This document shows, one piece after another, positions 63,948-64,000 of a DNA stretch of 64,000 nt (position 1 is the first letter of the stretch; each line of letters starts with the position of its first letter). Origin of the DNA: Dryobates pubescens (Eukaryota; Chordata; Aves; Piciformes; Picidae). Below the pieces are notes generated by a model. That model did no database searches. It was not told the origin of the DNA and worked only from the letters and a program-made list of their open reading frames with translations. The stretch spans positions 372,001 to 436,000 of the forward strand of contig NC_071615.1 in NCBI RefSeq assembly GCF_014839835.1, read 5' to 3'. The position numbers and the translations under genes were made by a program.

Positions 63948-64000
63948 ACTCTCGCGATACTCGCGCACTATAAAAGGCGAGCGCCGGAGCCGCGCGGCCT
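63948..64000 (+). promoter_or_regulatory. RPS2: divergent + strand core promoter, expected RPS2
   Basis: TCTCGCGATA (63950-63959) resembles the TCTCGCGAGA element common at ribosomal-protein and other housekeeping promoters. It is followed by CTATAAAAGG with TATAAAA at 63969-63975. Transcription would begin near the right edge and run out of the window. By the human order this should be RPS2, divergent from SNHG9; no coding sequence is visible to confirm it. Confidence 0.45.

Noticed and set aside
1-64000. LTR elements, endogenous retroviruses, Polintons, tRNA genes
   Set aside because: I looked for LTR-like paired ends, gag/pol-type frames and tRNA-like folds and recognised none; all dispersed repeats I could name are CR1.

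Overview
This is a gene-rich, GC-rich stretch of a bird nuclear genome, most likely a microchromosome. Three things point to birds: the dominant repeat is CR1 (the avian LINE), introns are short, and GC-rich minisatellites are abundant. A young CR1 subfamily with several near-identical copies hints at a lineage with recent CR1 activity, such as woodpeckers and relatives; that is inference from the repeats alone. No viral, LTR or Polinton-like element and no CRISPR array was recognised.

The gene order matches human 16p13.3, read in reverse: ZNF598 (last exon, +, 50-397), SYNGR3 (-, 5285-19814), GFER (-, 33166-35936), NOXO1 (+, 45828-50040), TBL3 (-, 50854-62884), then a non-coding host gene I call SNHG9 (-, about 63215-63800) and, at the right edge, a TATA-containing + strand promoter where RPS2 is expected. 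I worked out exon structures by splice sites and reading phase: SYNGR3 has 4 exons (230 aa), GFER 3 (193 aa), NOXO1 8 (474 aa) and TBL3 22 (806 aa). All phases are consistent and no coding gene looks broken.

The genes serve unrelated jobs: ribosome-collision ubiquitination (ZNF598), synaptic vesicle membrane (SYNGR3), disulfide relay of the mitochondrial intermembrane space (GFER), assembly of the NOX1 oxidase (NOXO1) and ribosomal RNA processing (TBL3). SNHG9 carries an H/ACA snoRNA and, with the expected RPS2 and TBL3, makes a ribosome-biogenesis group at the right end.

The rest is intergenic and intronic DNA: over forty CR1 fragments in both orientations and about fifteen tandem-repeat arrays. 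The largest arrays are at 9461-10250 and 10318-10677 (SYNGR3 intron 2), 21398-22757 and 23336-24590 (upstream of SYNGR3). Several arrays sit directly on splice sites: both sides of SYNGR3 exon 2, the acceptor of NOXO1 exon 7, the acceptor of TBL3 exon 18 and the donor of TBL3 exon 16. That is the most distinctive feature of the window. I did not find a convincing new biological system; the best previously unmarked item is the SNORA78-like snoRNA at 63490-63618.
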